This document shows, in pieces, positions 40,626 through 51,898 of a stretch of DNA of 64,000 bases (the first letter of the stretch is position 1; every line of letters starts with the position of its first letter). The DNA lies in NCBI GenBank assembly GCA_001970955.1, contig MPUH01000028.1:1-64000 (forward strand), written 5' to 3'. The notes under the pieces are model-generated. The model did not search any database. It had not been told where the DNA came from and saw only the letters and a list, made by a program, of their open reading frames with translations. This stretch comes from Stentor coeruleus. Its lineage: Eukaryota; Ciliophora; Heterotrichea; Heterotrichida; Stentoridae. A program made the position numbers and the translations under genes.

Positions 40626-41633
40626 ATAGATAAATTTAATCATGGTTTTGGATTTTTTATATGTTATTTGTGATGATTGTCATTGGAATTTGTGATTGTT
40701 GTTATTATATTTTGTATTGTAATAAAGTAAAATTTATCAAAATATTAATTTAAGGCTTACCTTTTTTAAGCTTTGAGTGTATATAATAATAAATATAAAT
40801 CCCTGAATATCATTTTATAATAAATATATCACAATACTTCAAAACAACATAAGTTTTACACTTTATCTTAACACCCTATTCCAATATCAAAAAAATATAA
40901 TAATTATATTTCTATAAATATTGTAAAAGACTCATTAGCTTATCTTATTTATCTTCAAACTTTACAAATCCTATCCTTAAACCTATCCTAAAAATCTGAA
41001 TAAAATCATTCATTTTTCTATATAACTTTTATACTCCAACTTTTCCCAATCATCATACCAACCAAAAATTTGTATAGAAAACCATTCGAAAACCTCTTAT
41101 TAAAATCTAATACCTTTAAAAACTTCTAATTTTCACTCATTGCCAATCCCCAAATAACTATAAGTATTAACTATATTTAAAAATCATATAAAATCTATAT
41201 CAAAATCCTGTATCTAGTCACAAAATACTTAACAAAATCCTAAAATCACTCGCCACGACTACTTTAAATATTTTTATCTTTTATAATAACTCTTATACCC
41301 TTATCAGCATCTTGATTATCTCACCATACTTAAAAAAACAATTCTGATACATATAAAATTCTCCTAATACATTCAATATCAGCTAAACTTTGATTTTTCA
41401 AGACTTTATAATGAAAGAAAGCTTTTTATCAGTTTGGATTTACGCATTCTACAAATTTGTCCTATAAAAAACTTTTTCTTATATTTGAACCTATAGACTA
41501 AAGGTATTAAATATATTTTTGTTTAAGCTGGATAAACTTAATCCTTTGGTTTGAAAATTGAAAATAAAATAATCAAAGTTAGGAATTCATTTTTGATATG
41601 CTAAAAGTTTAATATGTAAGCTATTGTTGTAAT

Positions 41634-41697
41634 AAATATGGTCCACTCGTGAAGCTTTTGCTAGGTCCCCCCCCAATTCACGAGATGGACCATATTT
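41634..41697. repeat. Near-perfect palindrome, 20-nt arms
   Basis: Left arm 41634-41653 (aaatatggtccactcgtgaa) and right arm 41677-41697 are reverse complements except for one extra A in the right arm. The 23-nt loop contains a run of eight C. It could be a hairpin in an RNA, or the fused ends of a small transposon with a TA target site; neither is proven. Confidence 0.85.
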
Positions 41698-41704
41698 GTA
41701 GGGT

Positions 41705-42445
41705 ATGGTTGAAGAAAAGCCATTTAAGGCTAGAAAAAAATATAAAAAGCCTATCCTCAATTCTTGGTTCCATCATGCAGATTCATGTGTTTCCAGAATT
41801 TTTCCAATAAATAAACATAAAAGTTGATAAAGCCCTCTCTGCTCACCCTGTGCAACCCCTCTCCCTTAAGCCCACGCTCTTATGCTCAGAAAAAAAAAAA
41901 GGTCCCAAGACAAAAGTCAAGAACCTTCCAGTCCAAGGGAAAAAACCAATATCCTGTTTCAAGGTATTATGGTAGAAAAAAAAAAACGAGAATTTTCGAG
42001 TGGCTTTTAATTCTCAGTTTTTTTTGTCTCACTTAAATCGATTTAATTTGTGCAAAAAAAAATATCGATTAAGTCAAGAGAAAAAAAGATATAGTCAGTA
42101 GTTCTATAAATTCTCTTATAGAAATTATAGTATCCTACACCTAAAAAACATCGCAGTTTATAATGAATTCTCTCAGATTAAAAAAAAAATCTGCAGTGAA
42201 AACATTGAAAAAGGTAAGATTCGAGTCTAAGTCCTAAAAAAAAGTATAGAGTTACTTTAGGATTTGAAGCTTTGAAAAAAGCTGGAGTAAAAAAAAGTCG
42301 TAAAGGTCCTTGCAAAAATATTTTAGACCTGCGCTTGAAAATTGTGACAAGACATGTATCGCGGCGAAGCATTAAAAAAAAATGCTAATCGACAAGGTCG
42401 GTCTCTGTCGCTCGGAGAGAGAAAGAAAATAACCGCCTATCAATA
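41705..42445 (+). pseudogene. Poly-A-interrupted coding-like segment, unrecognised
   Basis: The segment has coding-like composition, but the open frame changes at almost every one of about nine runs of 7-11 A or T (near 41889, 41986, 42019, 42054, 42082, 42180, 42236, 42290 and 42374). Pieces read, in different frames: MVEEKPFKARKKYKKP (from 41705), QKSRTFQSKGKNQYPVSRYY, KYRVTLGFEALKKAGVKKSR and RQGRSLSLGERKKITAYQ. The last piece faintly recalls the first helix of a Tc1/mariner-type helix-turn-helix, but it is too short to call. It may be a decayed gene, a region of homopolymer sequencing error, or a non-coding RNA that looks coding by chance. Confidence 0.4.
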
Positions 42446-42938
42446 AAACAAGTCTTTAATTAGTTTAATTTAGTAGATTTATATAGAATTTTTTTTTTGT
42501 ATAATGATTATATTGAGAAGGATTTTTATTATTAGGTTTTTGAATTAAAATATGCTTTTTAACGAAATAAGCTTAGAAAGTTGAAGAATTTTTTACTATT
42601 TGCAAATTAAGTTTATTAAAAAATAATTTACATAAATATTACAATCATAAAATACATATATTTCTTTCTTTTCAGACCCGACAATATTTTCCTATATTTA
42701 ATCAAACTAAACTGCACTTTACAATAATTTATATCAATCATTACTGATAAACCATAAATTATCTTACCATACAAAATTTTCTTCTTGAAAACATAAAATT
42801 CAACACAAAAAAAAAAACAGCAAAACAATCATCTCTATATATCCCACAAAATCAATTTTCTATCAATCCTACCATTTAAAAAAAATAAAATTCCCATATC
42901 ATCCCTCTAAAAATCATTCATATATCAAGTATTTAATA

Positions 42939-44300
42939 CTATTTACCCTTTCTTTTCTCTGGCAAAGAGGTATTCCTATCACGTAATGGGGTCTTCTGCG
43001 ACTTAAGTACATGCGACAAAGCCGGCGAGTGTAAAACCCTAATCGGGCTTTTTGTCTTTTCCTGATCCTTACCATCAAAAGTCTTATTCTCCGTTTTTTT
43101 CTCAGGAAGATTTTTCCTAACAGCCGGAACATTAAGTACAGAACTATTTAAATAATCTGTCAAAGGTAAAGGACCATTTTTATCTTTAACCACAATAAAA
43201 CATTCATGATGTAAAGATAAATTAACTAATGTCCCATTATGTTCATATCCTGAATCAGTTTTAACAACACTTCCTTCCATATCTAAATTTTTTAATGTTG
43301 TCTCAAGTACAGCATCTAAATCTTTGTTTTTATTCAATTCTATAAGTAATTTAGCATAATTTTCTTTTTCGACTTCTAATTGTTCAGAAAGTCTTGAGTT
43401 AATCATTTCCTCCTGGGTGATTTTTGCTAATATTTTATCAGAATTTTCTTTTTCTTTAACATAAACTTCATAATTTTGTGATGATGTCATTCTTTCAGTG
43501 ACTAGTTCTTCATGGACTTCTTCAAGTTTCCTAACAAGATCTTCTTTTTCACTTTTGACCTTATCAACATTATCTATTATTTTCCTATGTTCTTCAAGTA
43601 AAAAGTCTCTTTTATCTATAATTTCTTGTTTCTGGTCTAAAAGGTTTTCAAGTTCTTTTTCCAGTTCAGTTAGAATAATTCTATTCCTTTCACTAATCTG
43701 TATCTGTTCTTTAAGTTCCTCATTTTCTATATTAAAATTAATAATTTTCTCTTTCTCAGCTTCAATTGAAGTTTCAAGTTCAGATATTTTCCCTAGTAAC
43801 TCATCAACAACAGCTTGGGCTTTATTCCAATCACTAGCTTCAGTTTCCCTCCATTGTTTTCCAATATTATCAATTTGAAGAATTATATCTAATAATGGCT
43901 TTTGTGCTTGTATTTCACATTGACATCTAGTTTCTAATATACTTTCACAGTTATTAACAGCTTTGACCATACTGATTTCTTCTTCAAGTCGCTTTTTTTC
44001 TTCAGCTAATCTTTTGCATGTACTTTCCATTAAAGCTAATTCCCCTGAGTATTGCTTAAGTTCTTGTTCTTTTTTATCTAGTAATGTATTCAATGATATT
44101 TCTCTTGTGTGAAATGAAGATACTGATTCGTTGTATAAAGATTTGAATTTTTGAATTTCTTCAACTAGAAAAGTGTTTGTTTGGAATTGGGCTTCGTATA
44201 AGGATGTTGTGGATTCGATGCTTTGGATTAAAATTTTGTTGGCTTGGCTTAAGGATTTTACTGAGTCTTTAGTTGGACTTTCGCTGATTTCTTCAGACAT
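42939..44300 (-). CDS. Coiled-coil protein with folded C-terminal region (453 aa)
   Basis: ATG at 44300. Residues ~15-340 are almost continuous heptads (for example EEKKRLEEEISMVKAV and ELEKELENLLDQKQEI), with a short break near CQCEIQAQKP. Residues ~345-385 look folded (SGYEHNGTLVNLSLHHECFI). The last ~60 residues are Lys/Pro/Ser rich and basic (KSPIRVLHSPALSHVLKSQK), a typical microtubule- or nucleic-acid-binding tail. It is most likely a structural protein of the cortex or basal bodies. The family is not identified. Confidence 0.75.
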   Translation of the reverse strand: MSEEISESPTKDSVKSLSQANKILIQSIESTTSLYEAQFQTNTFLVEEIQKFKSLYNESVSSFHTREISLNTLLDKKEQELKQYSGELALMESTCKRLAEEKKRLEEEISMVKAVNNCESILETRCQCEIQAQKPLLDIILQIDNIGKQWRETEASDWNKAQAVVDELLGKISELETSIEAEKEKIINFNIENEELKEQIQISERNRIILTELEKELENLLDQKQEIIDKRDFLLEEHRKIIDNVDKVKSEKEDLVRKLEEVHEELVTERMTSSQNYEVYVKEKENSDKILAKITQEEMINSRLSEQLEVEKENYAKLLIELNKNKDLDAVLETTLKNLDMEGSVVKTDSGYEHNGTLVNLSLHHECFIVVKDKNGPLPLTDYLNSSVLNVPAVRKNLPEKKTENKTFDGKDQEKTKSPIRVLHSPALSHVLKSQKTPLRDRNTSLPEKRKGK

Positions 44301-46044
44301 TTGAATTTTATAACGATATGAAAAATGTCAGAGGGGATTATGGAGGAGAGAGATAATGATAGGAGGTTGTGGAGGAATAGCTGATGTTAGGTTTAGAGAG
44401 AAAGGGAGGTTTTGATGAGGAAAAGTTTAGGTTTGGGTTGGTAGATGGTTTTGAATATGAAATTGTGGGAAATTATTAATTTTTTTAAGGATGGTGATAG
44501 GAGGTAAGAATAATGTTTTGGGTATAGGGAGGATGTTGAATTATAAGGATTTAATCTCGTAGAAATTATTAAATTCTTATGATTTCTATGAAAAAACATA
44601 TTTAGAGTTTTATACTCTTTAGACTAGTACTTAGTGAAAAAGTTTGCAATTGTATATAAATATATGATTTTAGTAATGAAAATATTCTGTATGATTTAAT
44701 AAAAAATATAACAAAAAACAAATTTGTATAAGCCAGCACATCAAGCAACCCCATATCAAAAAGTAAAACCATCTTAGTATTATCTTTTTATACAAAGTAT
44801 CGTTTTTAAAGAAAATTTATGGTTACAGTAAAGAAAAAGGTCTTCAAGTGATGGGCCGAGGAGTTCTATTATAAGAACATTATAATTCCATCATTGCCGA
44901 ACCAAGTTATTGATGGAATACCTTCACCTTCTTGTAAAAGTTTGAGGATTTTAGACTCGCAGTTTAACTGTGGATGGCGAAAAAAAATATTCTCTCGATT
45001 TACTGCAACTTCTTCGTTGTTTTGAATGTTTATATTTAATACCTAAAAAAATTTCCTCAAAAGAACCTGAACCAATTTTTCCCAAGACGAAATTTTTCCC
45101 TACACGGATTTCAAGCATAATTATCAATGTTATAAGGAATTATATAATAATTTTATAGAAAAATCATATGAATTGATAAAGGATTTGTAGTGGTAATGAG
45201 AGCTAGGAAGATTGAATTAAAAGCTGAGGTATTTTTTATGTTAAAATGGAAAAGTTGTGAGGATATAATAAGAAATATTGGAAATAAAATGTTTTTGGTC
45301 TTAGATTTATGTTGGCATTTACTTGAATTAGTTTATAAATATAAAGTTTATTGGGAATAGTATTTTATTTAATAGGTTGATAAGAACAGATAAATTTTCT
45401 TTACGTATAGGGAATTTTTATTTTAGTGTTATAGGTTTTAACTTTAAAAATGAAGAAAAGCTTAGAAGGATTATAATGAATGATATAGTGATTTATGGGG
45501 ACAACTCAAAGAAATAATTAGAAAAAATCTTAGAACATCAGGGAAAATAAAATTAATAGCAAAATGAATCATCAATCGTATACAGACAATCAACAATACT
45601 ACACTTTGATTAAAATCACTAATTCACTTATATATCTTAAATATATTGTTATCATTGCATTATCAAACATTTTCTATCTATTAAACCATTAAACCATTAC
45701 CTTTTTAAAATCACATATAATTCCCCATAATCCCTTACCTAATTCCAAACTAAAATATAAATCCAAATCCCATATCCTATCACCAAAATCCTTCCAACAC
45801 TAAACACCTAAAATCATTACACATTTTTAACTCATAAATTACAAAAATTATACAAAACTCTTCCAAAAACCTTCAAAAAACCCCTCAAAAAAAACGTCAA
45901 AAAACCTAATCATCCCTTAAAATCTACTCAAAAAAAATCCCTCCCATCACTAACCTTATAATCTTCCTCAACCTTATCAATTAATAATCCCTTCTATTTA
46001 AACATCATCCTTTCAAAAAAAAAAATGATTATAAACCATTGAAA
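44301..46044. other. Divergent intergenic region with CK1 relic
   Basis: 44310-44560 is strongly C-poor. The CK1 pseudogene is at 44839-45112. From about 45550 to the next start codon the plus strand is G-poor with many CC and CT steps. No other gene is seen. Confidence 0.55.
44839..45112 (-). pseudogene. Casein kinase 1 pseudogene, N-lobe fragment
   Basis: Read on the minus strand from 45112: EIRVGKNFVLGKIGSGSFEEIFLGI (the CK1 glycine loop, cited here only as a region), then in a second frame NNEEVAV and HPQLNCESKILKLLQEGEGIP, and after another shift [15 protein letters not shown]. These pieces are in the correct order for the CK1 N-lobe and hinge, but at least two frameshifts and stops separate them, and the catalytic Lys region reads VAVNRE instead of VAVKLE. 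The C-lobe is absent. It is a relic of the host's expanded CK1 family. Confidence 0.85.
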
Positions 46045-47892
46045 ATGAGTCATCTAGCTAAATCCTCATCAACTTCAAGTCTTTCTAAACCAGGGACTCC
46101 AAAATCTAAACCTTCCTCCCCAAGGCCGCGGTCACGTAGCAAAACCAGAGAGGATAATGGTTTCTTTCTTTGGATCCCAGAAATCATGGACGATATAGAA
46201 AACCAAATGCAGTCTAAAAAACGTACCTTAGAACTTCTAAATGAACAAACTGGATCAATAGATAAAGAAATGCAAGAACAACTTTTAGCTCGTGATAAAC
46301 ACATAAGCACATTAAACAAAACCATTCTCGAACTTAAAACAATAATCCGTGAACGAGAAGACTCAAAAAAAGAACGTAATTGGGCTAAAGAGTTTTCTGA
46401 ACTTGAAAAAGAATTCCAAGACCTGAAACAGTCCAAAAAAAACGATGAAGGCCTTGTTAAAGATCTTGAAAACGAAATCGATAATATGGGAAGACAATTC
46501 GATGAAGAAAAAGATGATTTAATCGCAATGCAAGNCGATGAAGAAAAAGATGATTTAATCGCAATGCAAGAAACTTTAAAAGAAGAAAGTTCTGAATTAA
46601 GAACAATGTTGGATTCTAAAGAAAAAGAAATTGAAGATGTTTATGCTGACATGAATCAAATTAACGTAATTGTTGAGACTATGACTAAATTGAATAATGA
46701 GCTACATGCAAAACTCGAAGCTAAAAACGGGGAAATGGAAAAACTTAATATTCAGTCACATGAGAATCTTGTAAAAGCAAAACAAGCTGAAGAGTTAGAA
46801 AGGAGATTAAATGATTATATACAAGAAAGATTATCTATGGAAAAAAGACTTAGTAGTTTATTACCTCAAATAGAAAATGTGTCTAGGGTTAGTTCGATAT
46901 TAGATTGGGCTGAAAAAAATTTAGAAATTATTGAAGAAGGGATTAAAAAACAGTTTGAAAATCTGAGTAATGTTAACCCTGAACATATTGAAAAAGCTTT
47001 GATTGATGTGAATTTCTTTTTCCAAGAATTAGCTAATTCAGTGACGACAATTAAACATAATTTACAAAAAAATAAACCTAAACCTATTGATGGGATACCA
47101 ACTGAAAGTGCTGTGAGGCAACAGTTGAAGGAAATGGAAATTGAGATGGAAAAAAACCAAAGCTTTGTTAAAGGATTTAAAGATAGAGAAGCAGCATTAC
47201 AGGAGGAAATTAGGAGTATTACAGCAATGATGGAAAAACATAGTATTGAATATAAGAATGATATTTTACTTATGTCTAAACAATCAGATACTTTTAAAGA
47301 CCAAACTGAAAAAATGAAAGATCGAGTGGAATCTTTAAGAAAAGAAAATGAAAAACTTGCAACTGAAATAGCTCAAGCTAAACTTAAAATCAATCATATA
47401 ACAGGAAAATTCGAACAGTTGAATAAAAGGAAAAAAGACTTCCAAGAAAATGAAGCTGAACTTAAAAAACAAGTTTCAGAGCTAAAAGAAAAGCTTTCAA
47501 CACTTATTGACACTAAAAAAAGCTCGGCTAGGGTTAATAATTCAAGCGAATTGAAGTTGAAAAAAGTTGTAACACAAGCCCAAATCCTTAGAGATGAAGT
47601 TTTTAGAAAGGATTCTGAATTAGTTAAAGCAGCAAGGGAAAGGATGAAACTTGAGCAGGAAATTGATAACCAGAAGAATAATAATAATAAGCTTCATGGG
47701 AAAATGAAGACTATAGAAGCAGAACTTATTGAGAAAATCTCAGCTGAGTTAGAAGAAAAAGATAGGCAAATTGAGATACTTAAAGAAATGCTTAGAAGTG
47801 CTCATTCAGAGATAAAACTTAAGGATTCAAAAATCACTACGCTTAGCAAAGGGAGCGATGTTGGAGGGATGAAAAGTCCGAGAAGAGGATAA
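46045..47892 (+). CDS. Long coiled-coil protein with basic Ser/Pro head (~603-615 aa)
   Basis: I choose the ATG at 46045 (MSHLAKSSST); the two codons before it begin with TTG. Residues ~1-40 are Ser/Pro/Lys/Arg rich (KPGTPKSKPSSPRPRSRSK), likely disordered and able to bind microtubules. Nearly all the rest is coiled coil, with a gap around residues 280-330 (NVSRVSSILDWAEKNLEI). The N at 46535 sits between two copies of a 34-nt segment, adding 12 codons in frame; without this probable join the protein is about 603 residues. It resembles ciliary or centriolar coiled-coil proteins in general, but I cannot name a family. Confidence 0.75.
   Translation: MSHLAKSSSTSSLSKPGTPKSKPSSPRPRSRSKTREDNGFFLWIPEIMDDIENQMQSKKRTLELLNEQTGSIDKEMQEQLLARDKHISTLNKTILELKTIIREREDSKKERNWAKEFSELEKEFQDLKQSKKNDEGLVKDLENEIDNMGRQFDEEKDDLIAMQXDEEKDDLIAMQETLKEESSELRTMLDSKEKEIEDVYADMNQINVIVETMTKLNNELHAKLEAKNGEMEKLNIQSHENLVKAKQAEELERRLNDYIQERLSMEKRLSSLLPQIENVSRVSSILDWAEKNLEIIEEGIKKQFENLSNVNPEHIEKALIDVNFFFQELANSVTTIKHNLQKNKPKPIDGIPTESAVRQQLKEMEIEMEKNQSFVKGFKDREAALQEEIRSITAMMEKHSIEYKNDILLMSKQSDTFKDQTEKMKDRVESLRKENEKLATEIAQAKLKINHITGKFEQLNKRKKDFQENEAELKKQVSELKEKLSTLIDTKKSSARVNNSSELKLKKVVTQAQILRDEVFRKDSELVKAARERMKLEQEIDNQKNNNNKLHGKMKTIEAELIEKISAELEEKDRQIEILKEMLRSAHSEIKLKDSKITTLSKGSDVGGMKSPRRG
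46501..46570. repeat. Duplicated flank around single N at 46535
   Basis: The 34 nt gatgaagaaaaagatgattt... occur on both sides of the N inside the coding region. The period is 36 nt, so the frame is kept. It is probably an assembly join. Confidence 0.85.
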
Positions 47893-48072
47893 TTAAGTTG
47901 GATAGTTCTTTTTATTGAAGAAATTTTTTTTTTTAATATGAGATGATGTTTTTTGTATATATTTCAAGATTTTAGTTATGTGATTTTAGAGTATTTTTTG
48001 TATATAAACTATGTTGATTGTTATTCTTATTATCTAAATATAAACATTTCTAATGGAAATCTAGTTAATATC

Positions 48073-48456
48073 CTAAACTTCATCATCAAATTCATCATCG
48101 TTACCTGCAAAGTCCCTGTCTCCATAAATCGCTTTACTTTTCCATTTAACATCTTCGATAAATGAATCCCAGCAGGCAGTAGTGTAATCAAACTCAATAA
48201 ATGACTCATCGAGGTATGTCACTTTGCAATGGTTTTTTTTCGTCAGGTCACGTTCTTCAATTATTTCAGCGCTCCAGGTATAGACTTCTTGAATTTTTTT
48301 CCTGTCGTATTTCTTAGCTATTTCGCAAAATCTCCTAAAAAAATGTTCAGCATCCTTAGAAATATGAGGATTATAAACAATATGTGCCCCTGTAACAAAC
48401 CTAAAAAGTGGATTTCTCAAAGAGCCAACTAGTAGTTTTGACCTCTTCACAGACAT
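48073..48456 (-). CDS. Small unknown protein, possibly mitochondrial (127 aa)
   Basis: ATG at 48456. The N-terminus is basic (MSVKRSKLLVGSLRNPLFRF) and could be an import signal. The middle (AEHFFRRFCEIAKKYDRKKI, then VTYLDESFIEFDYTT) has alternating helix and strand, as in thioredoxin-like mitochondrial ribosomal or complex I subunits (L51/S25/B8 type), but this is weak. The C-terminus is very acidic (GNDDEFDDEV). It lies tail-to-tail with the coiled-coil gene, 180 bp apart. Confidence 0.65.
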   Translation of the reverse strand: MSVKRSKLLVGSLRNPLFRFVTGAHIVYNPHISKDAEHFFRRFCEIAKKYDRKKIQEVYTWSAEIIEERDLTKKNHCKVTYLDESFIEFDYTTACWDSFIEDVKWKSKAIYGDRDFAGNDDEFDDEV

Positions 48457-49774
48457 ATTTATGCATAACTTAAATACTTAAACCTAATGTTATAGTAAAC
48501 GTTATTTTACATATAAAAAATCAGGTTTTTTTACTTCAGTTGGGATTCTTGTTTTTTGCTCATATTTCAAAAGAAGCTCATTAAGCTATTGGTTTATTGT
48601 TGCTTCCATTTAAGAATTTTAAAATTTTGTGAGATTTTTTAATTTATATAATAAATTTGTGCCTGTAAAGTAGACAATTTTTTCAACTATAGGTGCACTT
48701 TTTGATATATTTTATGAGAGGATTGAATTATTTTTTAAGTAAGTTAGTGTTAATTAGTATAACAATTTTGTACTATAATGATTCTATAAGAAATTTATTA
48801 AGTAATTTTCTCTGATTATTATTATTCTAGATTTTACACAGAGTTTTGCGCTTTGAATGATAGGCTTTAGCTTGAGAAATTATTTTTCTTTAACTTTTTT
48901 CAGATAGGCACAGTCAATTTTGAGTGATTTTTTGAATATTAATTCTAACACCTGCAGCGAGTATAGTAAAATAGTTGTATCAATATTTTAATATGAATAT
49001 TTTAGGAAATTGTTATACGGAATCAAGGATTTAGCATATCATTTTTAGAAAAAAAATTATATAAAGTTATCTCATTATCAGGTAAAAATATATACTAAAA
49101 TTGCATTTATATAATGAGATTAATCTTTCTAGTAAATAAAATTAATATATAATGGAGTTTTTGGTTGAAAGGGTATTGTAGTTGTTTGCTTTTTATAATG
49201 TAGGGAAATAAATAAAGATTTTTAAACACAAGGAGTGCTTAAGAGAATTTATAAATGATACCATAAGCAATATATTTGATTTGAGTAGTATTTTAAATAT
49301 AAGGAAAAAAATAGGGTTCTTTGAAATTCATAGAAAATTAAAAATATTTACAATGATATTTAAGGTTTACCTACAATTACAATATAACAAATTCTATAAT
49401 TTAAGAAATTCAACCTGTTATAAGTTATTATTATCATTCCTTATCAGTTATCATCATCCATTTATAATATTTTTTTAACACTTCTTATCTTTATACAAAA
49501 ATATTCCTGATCTCTATTATCCCATCTCCTTTAAAACCTCATTCCTTTTAAAAATCTTATTTTTTTCAAATATAATCTCTAATTATAAATATATTTTTTA
49601 TTTTACTCATCCCACAACTTAAAAACAATATTTTCTATGAATTTATATAGTCAATCTTCAAATCGCCTATTAAGAAAGTTTTTCATATTCAATTCTAATA
49701 CTAAATCCTAACTAATAACACTCAATCATAAAATCTTAGAAATTCATCACAATATTCAAATACTTGATAATATT
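48457..49774. other. Divergent intergenic region, no gene seen
   Basis: AT-rich. From about 49370 to the next start codon the plus strand is G-poor and rich in CC and CT. A 65-codon open stretch at 49281-49478 has no coding character. Confidence 0.5.
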
Positions 49775-51898
49775 ATGATATTGATTAGCTTTTTACTATT
49801 CCTCACATCAGCTCAAGATGCTATAGTAGATCTAGATGACAAAATGCAATTAGGATGGTCTTTTGATGATGAAGAGATAATCTTTTACTTCGTTGTAAAA
49901 TTTATATAGTGTCAAGTTGGAGATACCGGGTACTGTGGGATAGGTTTTGGTCTAGACATGTATAATGTTGATATGATTTGGGCTATAGACTCTGGAACGC
50001 TAATAAGAGTTACAGATGGATGGTCTGAAGATAGGGTCATGCCTGATCCTGACATCTATTTCTCAGGAGGAACATCCGACCTGACAAATATTGAAACAAA
50101 TTCTGAAAACGGCGTCCTCACTGTAAACTTCAGAAGAATGTTAAACACTGGCGACAAATACGACTTTATCTTATCAAAAGACTTGAAACTCGATCTTTGT
50201 TTCGCATATTATTACACATCAGATTTCATATATCATGAACAAAACTACGGTTCTGGGAGTTTAGTATTATCATCAGATCAAGCTAATGCAAAATTTGACT
50301 TATACAGCAAATATTATAAACCAGGTTATGAAAAACATTCAATTCTCATGTCAATCATGTGGATAGCTCTAAGTAGCATCAGCATAATCCTCGCAAGATA
50401 CTTTAAATGGTGGTGGCCTTGGGTGTATTTTCATGTAATTTTCTACACAATAGTGCTTTTTTTCACTATATATTCAGTTACTAAAGTTATAATCACAAAT
50501 GAAAATATGCTTTATACATATACAAGTAGTCAAAAATATCATTCTAGAATTGGTTTGACTATATCAGCTCTTATTATAGGACAATATATGTTAGGAATAC
50601 TATCAAGAGTTCTCATATATTTTAACCTTACAGAAACACCTATTACAGTTATACGTAAAGCTCATTATTATCTTGGATGGGTTTTACATATAACTTGTTT
50701 ATTTAATGCGTTTATTGGATGGGAAATGTATAATAGTGATTTTTTAAAAGTCATTATAACATCGTATGTAGTTTTAATTGTGGTTTTTATTTTATTTGAG
50801 TTCTGGAATAAAGTTTATCCTATAATCACTAATTTGAAGGTAAGGTTTTATGATTCAAATAATGATTATAGGATTTTAAGATTTAATGAAAGCTATTCAA
50901 CGATTTTTAAGAGAATTCATAGAGAAAAACTTGATTATGTGTTTTATGACAATTATTTGTTAAATGTTAGAAATTTTATGTCAAGTCATTCTGGAGGGGC
51001 GTTTATGATAAAGAAAATCATAGGAGAAGATGCTGGGAAGTATCTGAATGGATCAAGCACTTTACCTGGTTTTGGGATAAACTATCATGACCTTTCAGCT
51101 TTTACTATTGCTAAAAGTTTGGCAATAGCGGATTTAGGATATGAAAACACTGTTTTAACTGGAAATGCTAGTCAGGAAAGAATGGTTTGGGAAGTTGCAG
51201 ATAAATTCAAAGTATGTGAAAGTACGTATTGTATATCTTTACATTCAGATGAATGGAATGTTAATCGACCAACAGGATTTGATTGGATGGGTAAATGTTT
51301 TTTGTTGACTATGAGTGAGTTAACTCAAACTAAAAGGTATTATACTTTAGTATTAACAAATATAAATAATTGGGATGATTCAAGTACTAAGAATATAAAA
51401 CTTTATATCAAACCTTATACAAAAGGAAAAGTTTCTAAATATATTACTAGTTTGAATATTGGTGAAAAAGTTATACTAAAAGGACCTATGGGCCCTGGGT
51501 TAATGCTTGATAATATTAAAAAAGGAAAATATTTAGCTTTTGCTGGTGGCACAGGGATTTTACCTTTTATTGATCTTGTACAAGCAATATGGTATAATGA
51601 AGTTCCTGAAGGTTTTATGTTGTATGTTTATGTATCTTTTTCATCTGAAAATGATGTTTTTGCTATGGAGTTATTTGAAGCTACGGCTGAGAAATATCCT
51701 GAAAAATTTTGTTATGTTTTATATGTCAAGTCGAAAAGCAAGGAAAATATTATTAATTTAGAGAAAGTTAGGGAGTGGAAAGAAAATATTGGCAAACTTA
51801 GGAAAGTTTGGGTTTGTGGAAAAGCTGGGTTTAGTGGGTTTATTAGGGATATGTTAAAGAGTGCTGAAGTGCCGATGAAAAAGATTATAAATTTGTAG
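49775..51898 (+). CDS. DOMON - cytochrome b561 - cytochrome b5 - flavin reductase fusion (702 aa, one intron)
   Basis: Exon 1 is 49775-49894 and exon 2 is 49910-51898. A signal peptide (MILISFLLFLTSAQ) leads into a DOMON domain (~18-170; LGWSFDDEEIIFYF, GYCGIGFG). Residues ~183-330 are a cytochrome b561 core with all four heme His in the expected places (KHSILMSIMW, YFHVIFY, KYHSRIG, KAHYYLGW). Residues ~365-440 are b5-like (SSHSGGAFMI with axial His, second His in NYHDLSAF). The last ~250 residues are a ferredoxin-reductase-type module (GEKVILKGPMG, AGGTGILPF, VCGKAGFSGF). It probably moves electrons from NAD(P)H across the membrane to an outer acceptor such as iron or ascorbate. Confidence 0.88.
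49895..49909 (+). other. 15-nt spliceosomal intron
   Basis: GTAAAATTTATATAG, A at position 10. It is needed to join the signal peptide and start of the DOMON domain to the rest. Confidence 0.92.

Larger units (their letters stand above)
40626..42938. other. Long intergenic region with an anomalous segment
   Basis: 40626-40790 is C-poor and 40800-41330 is nearly G-free. The stretch 41634-42445 differs sharply (see the separate entries): higher GC, a strong palindrome and nine homopolymer runs. 42640-42930 is again C-rich and G-poor. No intact gene is seen. Confidence 0.6.

Noticed and set aside
41824-42036. Plus-strand 70-codon gene
   Set aside because: It begins with TTG and is one of several short frames broken at A runs; treated as part of the anomalous segment.
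49281-49478. 65-codon open stretch on the plus strand
   Set aside because: AT-rich, no ATG in a good context and no coding bias.
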